From Amphibalanus amphitrite (taxonomy: Eukaryota; Arthropoda; Thecostraca; Balanomorpha; Balanidae), in assembly GCF_019059575.1 (NCBI RefSeq), contig NW_024881865.1, forward strand, positions 1 through 64,000: a stretch of DNA of 64,000 bases, in the 5' to 3' direction. The notes below the pieces were generated by a model, which was not told the origin of the DNA, ran no database searches, and saw only the letters and a program-made list of their open reading frames with translations. Made by a program: the position numbers and the translations under genes. Of this stretch, positions 28,206 to 42,335 are shown in pieces; the first letter of the stretch is position 1, and every line of letters begins with the position of its first letter.

Positions 28206-28924
28206 TTACAGCACCTTGATGAAATGCAAGGTGATGCATTTCGGGACAAAAAATCCACTGTGACCTACTCAATGGGGGACACCACTCTTACCTCAACCAT
28301 AAAAGAAAAGGACCTGGGAATCACAATAACGCCAGACCTCAAAGTATCAGAGCAGGTGACGAGAGCGGCAGCTGCAGCGAACTCCATGCTGGGAAGAGTG
28401 AAGAGGACATTCACCTTCATGGACAAGGAAATGTTCCTGCCAATTTACAGAACACTGATACGCCCTCACATGGAATATGCCATCCAAGCTTGGTCCCCGT
28501 TTCTCCAAAAGGATGTCAACAGGTTGGAGAGGATCCAAAGGAGAGCGACAAAACTTGTACCTGAACTTGCCAACCTCCCTTACCAAGATTGTTTAGACCA
28601 ACTGAAACTGACATCACTGGCAGATCGAAGGGTTAGAGGGATATGATTGAAGTCTACAAGCTGGTCCATGGACATGACAAGGTGAATGCTGGAGAAGAGT
28701 TTTTGAAACTAGAGACCAGTACAAACAGGGAAAGGACATGCGGACATGCTCTCAGACTGCAAAAGCCAAGGCATCGGCTGCACAGACGCAATCAATTTTT
28801 CTCCTCAAGAGTTGTGGACCAGTGGAACCAACTGCCTGAACATGTGGTACCGAGTCCAAGCATCAACGCATTCAAGAACATATATGACCGTCATATGACA
28901 TTGAGAAGAGGCAGCATCCTATGA
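28206..28924 (+). pseudogene. Broken LINE reverse transcriptase fragment
   Basis: C-terminal RT and thumb region of a Jockey-superfamily LINE, third family in the window. Recognisable pieces are KCKVMHFGTKNP (28222-28258, one frame), then KEKDLGITI...MEYAIQAWSPFL..DVNRLERIQRRATKLV in a second frame (28259-28640), then MIEVYKLVHG...HRRNQFFSSRVVDQWNQLPEHVV in a third segment (28643-28924). At least two frameshifts separate these. The catalytic ADD box is missing through 5' truncation. Confidence 0.88.
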
Positions 28925-29319
28925 GCATCCGCTCCCTATGCCTCTTTCCTATCTACTATGGTGAGCATCTACCATGGTGAGCACCTTGACAAAGCATGTT
29001 TGATAGCTCTTTCACAGGTCTTTCTGAGTACCTATTGTTCTCAAACTTGACCTTGGGTCAATGGTTAAGCTTTTAGATGGGATAAACTAAAAATAGCTGA
29101 AAAAAAGCCCTCCCAAGTCCCAGCACGGTGCGGGTGAATCTGCCTGGTTGTTGAATAGTTAACAAATTAATCATTTTCGACACTCAAATGACCTCTAGAA
29201 TTTGTAATTGTGATGAGTGAGGACAATGACCTGCTAGCTGATTAATATTTTTTGTGGATAACTTTAGCAGATTTGCTTTGTGGCTTGTTTTTGTGGTGCT
29301 TGTTTCTTTGCTGCTTTTA
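28925..29319. other. LINE 3' tail and non-coding flank
   Basis: Short duplication of TACTATGGTGAGCA/TACCATGGTGAGCA at 28953-28983. No gene seen. Confidence 0.4.
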
Positions 29320-29860
29320 AGACCAGTAAGATGCCTTTTGGGGGTGACAAACAAGCGAGCAAGAGTGAGCCCTGCATGTGCAGGAGTGTGGGAGGGTACC
29401 ACAACCTGACTTGTGCACAGCTACAGCACCATACCCCATCCTACAGCTATCATAGCTAGTAAATAGTGGTGTGCCAAATATGAGGGCAATTAGCCCTTCA
29501 GGCTTCTTGAGATGCAGAGGCATCACCCGACACCCTGCACATATGGTTGTGTGCTATGTGCATATTGATATACGCAATGCCCTGCACCTAAGGTTGTGCA
29601 GATGGGGCTCCAACTGACTTTTGCATGGCCTCCTACTTGCTGGTCCCTAACCATATACCAAAGCTGAGCACAATCAGCCCAGCTGTTCTCGAGACACATG
29701 CAGTAGCACCCTATCTGTTTTACATGGAAATACATTGCCAGCTGGGCGCCTACATGCATTCAAAGTTTCAGCTCAACCGGTCCAGTAATTACCAATTACG
29801 AGTTATTGTAGTTGTTGTGCATGTGGCGTATGTGTATTGGGGGGGGGGGGGGGGTCAACC
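29320..29860 (-). repeat. Dispersed repeat with AACGGCTGG-type units
   Basis: Read on the minus strand, it shares words such as GCTGGGCTGATTGTGCTCAG and GGTTAGGGACC with the element at 56591-57260, in the opposite orientation. Translated shadows show the same series (ENSWADCAQLWYMVRD here, ENGWTDCAQIWYTVRD there), which is sequence relatedness rather than evidence of a protein. A G16-like run at 29839-29854 lies at its edge. Confidence 0.7.
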
Positions 29861-30035
29861 ACATGACCAGGCCTATAGGAGCTAATAAATTTCTGCTATT
29901 TTATTGAAGTCTTCACTTTGTTGACTCACTTGTAACCAGCCCGTTTCCTTTTTTCCCCTTTCATAGAGATTATTTATTATTAGATTGGCACCAATATGCT
30001 ATCTAGTATCTACTGAGACCTAGGAAATTTCTTAA

Positions 30036-32398
<2,363 letters not shown>

Positions 32399-32609
32399 TA
32401 ACAGTGTTTGTCTTTGCGTGTAAGCTCTGTGAGCATGTGGTGCATCGTTAAATGTCATTGGCAGAACGTCACGGTTTTATACGCTGCTCGTTTTTGCACG
32501 GTATTATGATGTCGGAAGCAAAACGTTGTTGAAAATATATAGGAAAACCTTGTATGTCATGAGCGTTTTCGTTTTTCAAAGCATCATTTCTACTGCAGCT
32601 GTGGTTATC

Positions 32610-32615
32610 AATAAA
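32610..32615 (+). terminator. Poly(A) signal of the SREK1IP1-like gene
   Basis: AATAAA lies 212 bp after the stop codon. The expected cleavage zone 10-30 bp downstream is exactly where the inverted LTR palindrome begins (32632). Confidence 0.7.
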
Positions 32616-32631
32616 TCACATCAAAACATAT

Positions 32632-33216
32632 TGTTATGCAGTCGGATTAATTAAGTTAGATTACTGATGGTTTACCACAAAAGTACTCACGGATTCAAAG
32701 TTCCTATACAAAGAAATGCCAATCAACACATTGCCTGAATGGATTTATTTTTACCAACCTTGAGCATGTCTTTCATATTTGTATATCGTGCGCCATTACT
32801 GTCTGCGTGTGTTTGTGGAGTTGGGTTTATGACGTCATTTGCGACTCCGGTTTGCGATTGGACGTGAGGTCGGCCCACTACGATCCGAGGTCATGTTAGG
32901 TCAGATTTGCGGGCCCGCGCCAGTCGTGTCCTCAGCTCCGCAGTGAGTGGTGACCCGTGGAGTGCTGTCAGCTGTGCGTGGACGGAGAACCGCGGCTTGG
33001 GCAAGTGGACGATTCTGTACAGGTGAGGTTGTTGCTGCCTACTGATGGTAACAGTGGGAGCGCTGGGTACGGTTGTTCGTCCTGCTCCTGCCTACTGATG
33101 GGAACAGTAGGCGGTAGGATAACGGGGCAGTAAATATAGTCCACTGTGTAAGTATTCCTGTATTTGGGGTCCGTGGAGGAGGGGAACGGTAGCAGTGAAC
33201 CCTGGGCTCGGTAACA
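32632..33216 (+). repeat. Left LTR of the palindrome
   Basis: 585 bp, TGTTATGC...GGTAACA, directly followed by the primer-binding-site-like sequence. It contains TGACGTCA at 32830-32837. Confidence 0.85.
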
Positions 33217-33238
33217 CTGGTGTCAGAAGTGGGATCAG

Positions 33239-33823
33239 TGTTACCGAGCCCAGGGTTCACTGCTACCGTTCCCCTCCTCCACGGACCCCAAATACAGGAA
33301 TACTTACACAGTGGACTATATTTACTGCCCCGTTATCCTACCGCCTACTGTTCCCATCAGTAGGCAGGAGCAGGACGAACAACCGTACCCAGCGCTCCCA
33401 CTGTTACCATCAGTAGGCAGCAACAACCTCACCTGTACAGAATCGTCCACTTGCCCAAGCCGCGGTTCTCCGTCCACGCACAGCTGACAGCACTCCACGG
33501 GTCACCACTCACTGCGGAGCTGAGGACACGACTGGCGCGGGCCCGCAAATCTGACCTAACATGACCTCGGATCGTAGTGGGCCGACCTCACGTCCAATCG
33601 CAAACCGGAGTCGCAAATGACGTCATAAACCCAACTCCACAAACACACGCAGACAGTAATGGCGCACGATATACAAATATGAAAGACATGCTCAAGGTTG
33701 GTAAAAATAAATCCATTCAGGCAATGTGTTGATTGGCATTTCTTTGTATAGGAACTTTGAATCCGTGAGTACTTTTGTGGTAAACCATCAGTAATCTAAC
33801 TTAATTAATCCGACTGCATAACA
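33239..33823 (-). repeat. Right, inverted LTR of the palindrome
   Basis: 585 bp, mirror copy of the left LTR. The mirror ORFs of 73 residues (33039-33260 minus and 33195-33416 plus) are products of the symmetry. Confidence 0.85.
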
Positions 33824-33827
33824 ATAT

Positions 33828-34753
33828 TAATGATTTCTAGTTTAGACGTCAAAGGAGACCAGTAATTTGTTCTGGGGAAAGTTGTCCTCACAAGTATTTT
33901 CCATTACTGATAGGTACACATTTCATTATGCATTGTGTATTGTGCGCAGGTACATCGTATGTGCACACGGGTACGGTATTGACAGTACGCAGTGGACCAT
34001 TGAACACACAATCCCTCTCCATTCCACCCTGTTGTAGTCCATACGAATACCTGGAGAGACCAGGCATCGCTGGACTCAATGGATAATCTGCCTTACCGGC
34101 TTGTCCTCGACAGTGGACGGTAGCTTTAGCACTGCCGTCCTAAGGTGTTCGATATTTGCTCAACATGTAAAGCTTAAACGTGCTTGAGCGTAAATAACTG
34201 TGAGCTCCCATTCGTTTCCGATACGTACGTTTTCGTCCAAAATGGTATTCAAATATGAACAATTTTAATATTGGTGCAACCGAAGGAAACACCTTTCGAT
34301 AGCGGGGTGTTCCATTGCTGATGCGGCGCGGCTTGTGGCACGTGACTTTTCCCGGTCTCTCCTTCCTGCCTAACCTTCCTTCGACTCCCACAGACATTAA
34401 ATACTTCGATTCACAAAACCAACAAGGTGCACATTCGATACGTTAAAACGATAGGCTACCGTACTGTCGTTCTACGACATATATCCGCGTTCGCTGCTCG
34501 TCTCTTCAGACACGACACCATCAGTTTCCAAGCAGAGCTCACGCGGTAGCCTCTATCGTTTGTCACGTACGTCGGGTCCTGATACGATATCAACATGATG
34601 TCGTGATGCACCCCGTCACAGTATCAGCACAGTCACGTCACGCGGTGCACGGGACGCACATCCGTTCCGTCACTGGGCTCGACACGCTCGGTCTCTACGG
34701 GCGCCGCGCGCCGATATGTCCCCTCGTCCTCACAGAGACGGCCTGCTATCACT
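33828..34753. other. Intergenic DNA and tetraspanin 3' UTR
   Basis: No ORF with a domain. The tetraspanin 3' UTR must lie here, on the minus strand; ATTAAA on that strand at 34264-34269 is a possible poly(A) signal. Confidence 0.45.
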
Positions 34754-35005
34754 TCACTCGATCATCTTGAAGAGCGATATGGCGAAGATCATGCCGAGCA
34801 GCATGATGCAAGCGATGCCGACTCCGACGCCGCCGAGCACCACGGCGTGGTCCTTGACGAACTGCTTGATGCGCGTCTTGCAGCCCACCCGGTAGGCGTA
34901 CTCTTCCGTACAGGGTAGTGCGGTGCCGGGAGGACAGCACGAGGAAGGCATGGGGATAACACGACCCCTCCAGTCGGAGGGCCGGTCCACGCCGCAGCAC
35001 TCCAT
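34754..35005 (-). CDS. Tetraspanin coding exon 4
   Basis: 83 codons plus TGA. Begins with the MECCGV loop motif after GTCGACAG and ends IFAISLFKMIE. Holds all six loop cysteines and the last membrane segment. Confidence 0.93.
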   Translation of the reverse strand: MECCGVDRPSDWRGRVIPMPSSCCPPGTALPCTEEYAYRVGCKTRIKQFVKDHAVVLGGVGVGIACIMLLGMIFAISLFKMIE

Positions 35006-37297
35006 CTGTCGACGGGGCGGGGACGGGTCAAGGCCGGGCGGGGCGAACTCGGCGACACACTGATGCAGTACTCGGCAGGAGCCACGTCAGGCACACCCTC
35101 CCTGAGTGTGAGCTAACGGCCACCGTAAATATACCCTGAACACGCTGAGCCGACGGCCGACAGCACAATGGCAGCTGCACAGGGCCAGATTAACATCTTA
35201 TCGGGACGGTTTCCTAATGTCTGCCAAGGCTGGCCATAGCTGTCGGCCCGAGAATGACTGGAATTATTCACTTCTTAACTCTCTGTAGACTGGTGATGGT
35301 GCTCTACCGAAGCACATCTAGTTATGTAAAGCTAAAGCACATCAAGGCTGCTTCTGATGTGAAGCTCTCATTCATGCCCAATATCATGACTTTAGTGAAT
35401 TGGCTTTTCCACTTCCAACTATCGGTACCTAATTGTTGCCAGCGTCGTATTAGACTATCTAATATATCGGCACGTTATATATGAACTCTGTACGGGGATA
35501 TTGGGCGTCTCAGGCTGTAAATGGGCTTGTTTTCCGGACAGATGCGATGAAAGTTTGATAGTTATTTGTAACTACATGACCGTTAGCATTCTTCCTCCCT
35601 TGACCTCCCTCCCCCACCCTGGCAGTGGTCTGTTTTCCTTCTGAATCAGGTGTCTCCGTATGATCACCTGTCACTGATGGTATTCAGTCTGCTGACCGGT
35701 CAACCATTGAATAATGACGGATGGCCGAGCGCTGACCACCGGTCACTCGCCTTGACTAATGACCAATGACTACTGACAACCAAACACGGTGACAAGTAGG
35801 TACTGACCCTGAGCTGGGCGGCGTCCCAGGCGTCCTTGATGGACTGCCGGGTGCTGTAGCTGTCCAGCTCGCCCATCATGGTGGTGGTGATGGTGTCCTC
35901 GACACGCTCGTTGAACACGTAGCCCAGGATGCCGCCCACCAGCAGCACCACGAACAACACCAGCAGGATGATAAAGTACTGCGAAAGAAAAGATGGCAAT
36001 GGCGACATGGTCAGTATGCTTTGTTTGGCACAAATTCAAGCGATGCACAGGACGTTTAATGATATAAGATGTAATATGGGTCGATTATGCGTACATTTCA
36101 TTTATCTCACATAAGATAACGCTACACACACTTATATCACATTAATCGCGCATTAGAAAACAGCCTGCACCGTCCGCGCATCCATTTAGATCCCCGATAA
36201 GCTATTTGCCAAATAAAGTAGTAGACGTTTTTATGGCCTTGCGCCTTGGTAGTCGAATGAAACAGTCCAAATCTCCAATGTCATCTTCGCTTTATGACTC
36301 ATCTAAGGGCTTGAGATAAGCATCAGCACGCTCTAACAATGCGTGATTGCGTGGATATGTGTGATAATCTTTACCCTTTACATTCATGGTATTCTGCTGA
36401 CAGTTTGTTTCGTAATTAGGTAGCTGTGTGAAGTCCATGAAGCAAAGAGTTCCAACAATGGTTATTATCTGGTGCACATAGGTACTTCATTGTTCATTGT
36501 TCATTGTTAGCTCATTGACACGTGGGAAACCCATTTTCCACAAAACGTTCGGCATATGGTAAATCACAGCAAATAACCTAATAGCTAGAGCCTGAATGTC
36601 GCACTTAACACCATTGTCTACGAATACTGGCAGAAAATGCTCTTTCCATGTGTGTGCTTCCTTAGTTTCATTTTACCCGAAGTTAGATGTCCAAAGCCCA
36701 TCCCCAGCGCTCAGAAGCCGTTTTTTGTTTACCTCTGAACTCTAACTTACCGTGAGGAGCATGCATCGGATCTCTTTGACGGCCCCGAGGCAGCCGAGGA
36801 AGGCGACCAGGCTGACCAGGACGCCGGTGGCGATCAGGATGTAGGCCGACGAGACGTACAGGTCGGTGCCCAGCAGCTTCTCGAACTCGGACTTGTCCAC
36901 GACGGTCCATACTCCGACGACAAGCACCGTGAAACCGCCCAGCTGCGACGAGAAAAAGGGTGTGAGATGATTACATAAGGCATCTATCAACCCGCATAAT
37001 ATGTGTGAGTGCTCGGGAAAGACGGTGTTTGCGAATAGTTATCAGGCTGGCTTGATATTTCTTTGGAATGTTTCTAATACAATTGTTCGGTTCGGCAGAT
37101 AGTGAGAAAGTGACGTTTAGAATATTACATTTCAATTCGATTCACTTTGCATTTATTTGGTATATTTAACTAGCGACAGTCACACTACTCTTCTCTTGGA
37201 CTTTGCCGTGTTTCCTTACCAGTATGAGGAAGTTGGCGATGAACAGAAGGTATTTAACACATTGGCCGCAGCCCTCCATCTCTCTCCCGAGCCCCAT
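34754..37297 (-). CDS. Tetraspanin, complete, four coding exons
   Basis: Exons in order of translation: 37297-37220, 36942-36751, 35978-35808 and 35005-34754, all junctions GT-AG and in phase 0, total 230 residues. N-terminus MEGCGQCVKYLLFIANFLIL is membrane segment 1. Segment 2 is SSAYILIATGVLVSLVAFLGC and is followed by the usual GAVKEIRCMLL. Segment 3 is YFIILLVLFVVLLVGGILGY. The large outer loop has CCG, PSSCC, a single Cys and GC, giving six cysteines, and segment 4 is GVGVGIACIMLLGMIFAISLF. Tetraspanins organise membrane proteins into microdomains. The order resembles CD151/CD9-type members; the exact orthologue is not certain. An acceptor before the ATG shows that a 5' UTR exon lies to the right. 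Confidence 0.94.
35808..35978 (-). CDS. Tetraspanin coding exon 3
   Basis: 57 codons, YFIILLVLF through WDAAQLR: membrane segment 3 and the start of the large loop. Acceptor TTCGCAG, donor GTCAGT. Confidence 0.93.
36751..36942 (-). CDS. Tetraspanin coding exon 2
   Basis: 64 codons, LGGFTVLVVGVWTVVDK through RCMLLT. Acceptor GTCGCAG and donor GTAAGT on the minus strand. Confidence 0.93.
37220..37297 (-). CDS. Tetraspanin coding exon 1
   Basis: 26 codons from MGLGREMEGCGQC to FLIL; donor GTAAGG follows on the minus strand. A second in-frame ATG six codons downstream (MEGCGQC) is the alternative start and fits the family length equally well. Confidence 0.9.
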
Positions 37298-37430
37298 CGT
37301 GAATCTGAAAACAAACAAAACAGTCATTGTGGGTTCATCTAACTCCGTTCGAATCATCGCCATTTTCCATCGCTCCCTCTCCCTTATCTCTTCTTCTGCT
37401 CCCGCACTCCCTCCTATCTTTCTCTCTTCC

Positions 37431-37537
<107 letters not shown>

Positions 37538-37599
37538 CCTCCTGTCTCCCCCTCCCCAATTTTCCTTTCGCCGAATCTTGGACAACAGATGGTGGTGTT

Positions 37600-40500
37600 A
37601 GTGTCACGTTTGTGTTGCAGTCTCCATGAACCGGCCATTTGGAGACTGTGATAGAGAACAACAGCATATCATTCCGACCTGCGCCGGCGAATTGTCTTCG
37701 CTCGACGTCATGAATCAATTCTGGGATGATGCCTGTCGGCCAAAGCTTTATTCGCTTTCTTGCTTTTTGGGAGTATGACGTATTATAGCCTTTCGCACTT
37801 ACGGTTGATCCCAGTGCCAGCTTGAAGATAGAAATTTGTTAAATTATCAGTTGCTTCACATCAGTCGTTCTAGGCAAACACACTACCTTACTCAGTCACA
37901 CACTCTTTTGTGGCAATAAAGGCAAAACACCTGACACACTCCATCCAAGATTACTAGAACATATATGTAGATTATAGAACGATGGACAAGATTACTTCCA
38001 TCGTTCTCGTTGATTATAATTATGACCTGGAAAGTATGCCAGTTTGTTACAGAACTTCTATCATACCTCCAAGGCGCAAGAGCGCGCTCTAAATAACATT
38101 CAGCCGGTACTGTCTGCCATAAATTCATCCACCGCGTTATCAGAGGCAGCAGTTCAGTCGACTGGCCTTGATAGGGCTGCGCCCAGTGTAATGAAGAGTC
38201 CCGACTGAGCCGGCACGCTCCACATGGACCCACCAGCCGACACCTGATTACCGGTCCGGTCGAGGACGCACCAGTCATGACGGTCGCCGCCGTGACTGCT
38301 TATCAATGCCAGCGGCAGCCGTCTTCCGTCATTTGCGGAAACGGGGAGGAGAAGGTTCGACTGTCTTCGTCGGTGACAAGGTTTTCTGTTCGTGTCTCCA
38401 CCAGCCGTCACTAGAAACCGTCATAAAATTGTGCTTTGCAGCATGTAATTTTTCATTCTGAAAGGTGCATAACGCTTTTCTGCGATCGGGTACGGCCCTC
38501 TATCATATAATCATGCATTGTATGGCCTTTGTGCATTGCCCGCTTAATGCTTTAGCATATCATATTTGCTTGTTATCTGCTTCGGTCACGGTCACTGACC
38601 ACGAGTTGGGCTGCCGGCTGCCGCCACGGCTGCCTCGGTCAGGTTTCAGCCTCGACTGTGCTCCACGGCAGCATGGCGGTGCCGGGGAGCAGTTAGCTAG
38701 CGCTTGTCTCCCTCCACTGCACATGATCAACACGCTTCGAAGCAATGGTTCCACTGAGGTCCCGCCACCACGACGCTCCTCGTGATGGTGGCTTCCATAA
38801 AAGAAGCGGTACTGAGTGGGGCTAAAGCTTCCCCAAAAAGAAGCGTCTCTGTGTGGGTCTGTGCCCCCTTTGAGGGATACGTCGTTTCACTTCGTCTCCC
38901 ACTGCGGAAAGCAGCCCTCTGCGGTACGGCCGCCATGCCGTCTGCTCCGACTGGGTCATCCAGTGACGCGCACCCGACCCTGACCCAGAGAGGCGGCTCG
39001 GGCGGTCCCACGCCCTGTGCCGCCCGGCCGGCCGGCGCGTTGGACAAGGTCAGGTCAGCGGTCACGCTGCGCGGAGTGGCTCAGTACCGACGTGACTGCA
39101 GGATGCCGGGTCACGGTGGGGTCGGCACCACACGCCGGCGGGTAAACCGGGCCGGCCCGACCCGGCGCCATTCACACATACACGGCAGGAGGCCTGCCAG
39201 ACTGTTGCGGGAATCTCCGAGCTTATCAGTGGTATTGACAGATAATCTCTGAATGGACAGAACGTTGGACGTAAATCTCCCGATTGGAAGGGTAAGGGTT
39301 TGTATGGGATAAAGAGCTAAGTCAAAGGAATCGAATGGATTAATAGACGTTACGCAATTAGGGTTGACTTTGCAAAGGCTTCGCAAATATTCCTGCAAAG
39401 TGCCATGTGAGCCAATGACGAGTGCGATTGTAGGTTTCGGTGGCAAGAATCAGACGGCTTTTTCGGTGGAAAAGAGTGGCTTTGATTGGCTGGATAATTA
39501 TATAAGTTTCTTGTTTCAAATTTGATTTATTAGATTTATTTATTTGTAAGCGTGAGGGCTGTGCGTTTTTTCTCTTTTCTTTTTTTTTGATTGCACTTTT
39601 TTTACAAATCGTCAAGTTAGCGCTTGGGATGACTTATGCCTTACCTCCACATGAAGAATGGGCGTCCCCATGTAACGTGGAAGACACATTTTGCGATTAA
39701 TGCAGCATATGCTCGTTGCATTTAGATACCATGCTGAATATGGGCCAAGTCGTGATGTCTGCACAGTTGGGCGTCGCTGAGACTGCCAGCGGCTAATTTT
39801 GATCGTGATTAAATTTATGAATGTGACCCGGCCAGTCAGTAAGACACGCTAAACGAGTGCCCTTTGTTGCCCAACACCCTTCATTGTTCCAGTTGCCCGG
39901 CGAGCTCCGAGCGATTTTATCGTATTTAGTTAACGATCGTTCTGAGCACGACGCTGTCGTCTGGGGGTCATAAGAATAAACCCGTTCCCGTTGGGATACG
40001 CTCTGCGCTCGTATATCTGCGGCGGCCGCCCGCCCGCACCGCCGCCCGCGCGTCGCGTCGGGTCGGCGCGCCGGCTCCTCCGGTCGACTGCCGTCGGGGC
40101 CGGCCCGTCGCCTTGACACACATGCTCTGGTTGTGCTCCCCGGCGGCGCGGCGGGGCCACGCCACGGCGCGCCGCAGATGCCGTGCGCTCCGGGCGTGAA
40201 CCCGGACTGGATCCGGCGCCCGGTCCGGGCCCGGAGTCAGATCCGGACCCGGGGTCCCCCAGTGCGCAAATGTTGGGATATTGTGGGTGCAGACTGAAAC
40301 AATAGGGTTCGGAAGGGGCCGGTGGTGGGAGTTTTGTTGGCTCAGATGTGAAGTCTGCAGATCCGGTTTTGGACGTGGGAGCGGACCAGGAAAGCACAAG
40401 GAAGGAAAATGTTTGTGAGAGAGCAGACATTGGGTAGGCTTGTTTGGAATTAAAATAGAGATTGTGCACTCTAAGGTACTGTAAAAATCTGCTCCACACA

Positions 40501-41432
40501 AAGCTGCATTTATATGATATTTTACATTGGAATGTCATTTTTACCAAAAATTTAATAAAAATGTTTAAGGAAACTGTGCCTTCTACTGAGAAGGTATTTT
40601 TTCAGACGCAGTGACTTAACGGGGCTGGTTTATTATTGTTGTACCAGCTTCACAAGTTTCATGTACTTAAATCATTTCTTATTAAGTCGATCGTACTGAA
40701 AATAATGGATAGCTTTTAATAACAATAGAAATGGGAGGCATCTGCGTACCTACGTGTTATTTGACACATCGTACTAAAATGCTCCATGGATGAAAAGCGA
40801 GCAGAAATATGGATCGTGCCTTACGGCCCATTTTCCTGCAAGTCATTTTTATGATATACGATATCGTTTGCAATCACTGACAGCTAAACGTCACCAGACC
40901 ACTTGATGATGTGGTTTGCATCAGTTTTACCCTAGGGCAACGGGTATTGTCAAGGAGCAACAATTTAGTGCACACTCCGTCTCGTGCACCAGATGGTAGA
41001 GTTACAAAATAATTTGTGGCTCATTATGACGGGCACGTGGTAACATTCAAGTCTTGCAAAACAAAATCACTGAATAAGTCCATCATCCACGTCATCCACG
41101 AGGTAATAGCCGTCATCAAGTACGTTTCCCATATGTCTAGGCGGCCATCACTGTCTTCACACATGCGGCATTGGGATGGGATAGCACCCACACCCCGGGC
41201 CTGATCTGGGGAGAGTTCAGGGCCCCCACTCCTCTTTCCGAAGGTGTTGGCCGTCAGCATTGTTGGTTGCGGTTCGGGTTGGTGTGGACCCTTCACAAAC
41301 AGGAATTCACCTCCGCTCTGCAGACAACTATGGAGGGAACTTCAGGGCCTTGGAGGGAACCACCGTGGCGTCATCAACGGTAGCGCGGCATCACCAAAAT
41401 CGGGGATATTTGAGCTGGCAAATCCACTGACC
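37600..41432. other. Intergenic region with a CpG-rich block
   Basis: No exon recognised on either strand. Positions about 40010-40260 are very rich in CG dinucleotides (GGCGGCCGCCCGCCC...), which could be a promoter region, possibly for the tetraspanin or an unseen gene. The 205- and 177-residue minus-strand frames across it are composition artefacts without domains. Another GC-rich patch lies at 38880-39180. Confidence 0.45.
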
Positions 41433-41443
41433 AAGAAGAGAAG

Positions 41444-42069
41444 CTTGAGTGATATATATTGAAAAATTGATAGCAAATATTTCGATACTCGTAGTGGTAC
41501 CTTTTTCAATGCGAGTGATGCACAGTGCGAGCTTTGTTAAGCACAACAAAATAACACAATTCCCATGCAATCGGTGGAGCTGGGTCCTCCAGTGCAGATA
41601 AAATAACCTATACGATACCGCCTTCCTAAGAACTTATACAATATCACTGTCTATTACGGAATTTTAATTAAATATTTAGACAATCAGCGCTAATTTAATA
41701 AAAAGAGCGTCACTTCAGTTACAGGTAAGTCACACTTACACAAGGTGACCCCCCCCCCCCTCGCGTGTTCGTTCAGCGTGCCAACCACTATTTTTTTAGC
41801 ACAATGTCCCATATTGGGCTCAGCTGGACGCCACCGCTGTCGAGATTCATTGACGGGCGCAGCTGTCGGATCTCGATGGCCTCCCTGATTTTACGTTTTT
41901 TCCAGTGGCGTTCGATGGCTAGGGTTCTCGCCTCGAACGGGTTCAAGTCACCTCCACAGGTACAAAAGTGTCTGGCCGTCGCTGACGTATCGCAGCGTCC
42001 GTGCTTGATATCGGCGGTGTGCTCCTTCAATCTGTCCTGTTTTGGTCGCCCTGACTCTCCGATATAGCT
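41444..42069 (-). repeat. Left arm of the Penelope-like inverted repeat
   Basis: 626 bp from CTTGAGTGATATATATTG to CCGATATAGCT, nearly identical to the complement of 42336-42960. Includes a C10-like run at 41750-41760. Confidence 0.92.
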
Positions 42070-42335
42070 GGAGCCGCACGAGCACTTTATCTCATATACG
42101 GCCCTCTTGCTCTGCTCCACGGGATCTTTGACGTTAACCAGGTGACCCCTCAATCGCTTGGATTTGTGAGCTACCTTGATTCTGTGTGGCCTGAGAACCT
42201 TGGCTATCCTTTCGCTGAGACCTGGGACGTAGGGCACTGCCGCATAGGCTTCTTGGTCTCTGGCGGCGGCTTCCCCCTGTACGGTCTGGCTGGCGTCACG
42301 GCGTCTCATAGCCCTCTTGATAAACGGCTCCGGAT
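41788..42335 (-). pseudogene. Penelope-like GIY-YIG endonuclease, truncated
   Basis: About 180 residues of the C-terminal part of a Penelope-like protein; an open frame continues artificially into the mirror arm up to 42363. It has a linker (VPGLSERIAKVLRPHRIKVA), then VYEIKCSCGSSYIGESGRP, the GIY-YIG signature as YEI..YIG, and RLKEHTADIK. The Arg and later Glu of the nuclease fold seem present. The RT domain is missing. Confidence 0.85.

Larger units (their letters stand above)
32632..33823. mobile_element. LTR-PBS-inverted LTR palindrome
   Basis: Two 585-bp sequences (32632-33216 and 33239-33823) are inverted copies, each with TGTTA...TAACA ends. The 22-bp centre (33217-33238) contains TGGTGTCAGAAGTGGGAT, the form of a tRNA primer-binding site as used by Gypsy-type elements. 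ATAT flanks both sides (32628-32631 and 33824-33827), the size of a Gypsy target duplication. No gag or pol is present. The arms look identical by eye. Gypsy assignment is inferred from the primer-site and duplication size only. Confidence 0.88.

Noticed and set aside
33039..33416. Two 73-codon ORFs with nearly the same protein
   Set aside because: A consequence of the LTR palindrome; they sit in mirror positions in the two arms.
39930..40547. 205- and 177-codon minus-strand frames
   Set aside because: Open because of CpG-rich composition; no motif, and the two frames overlap.
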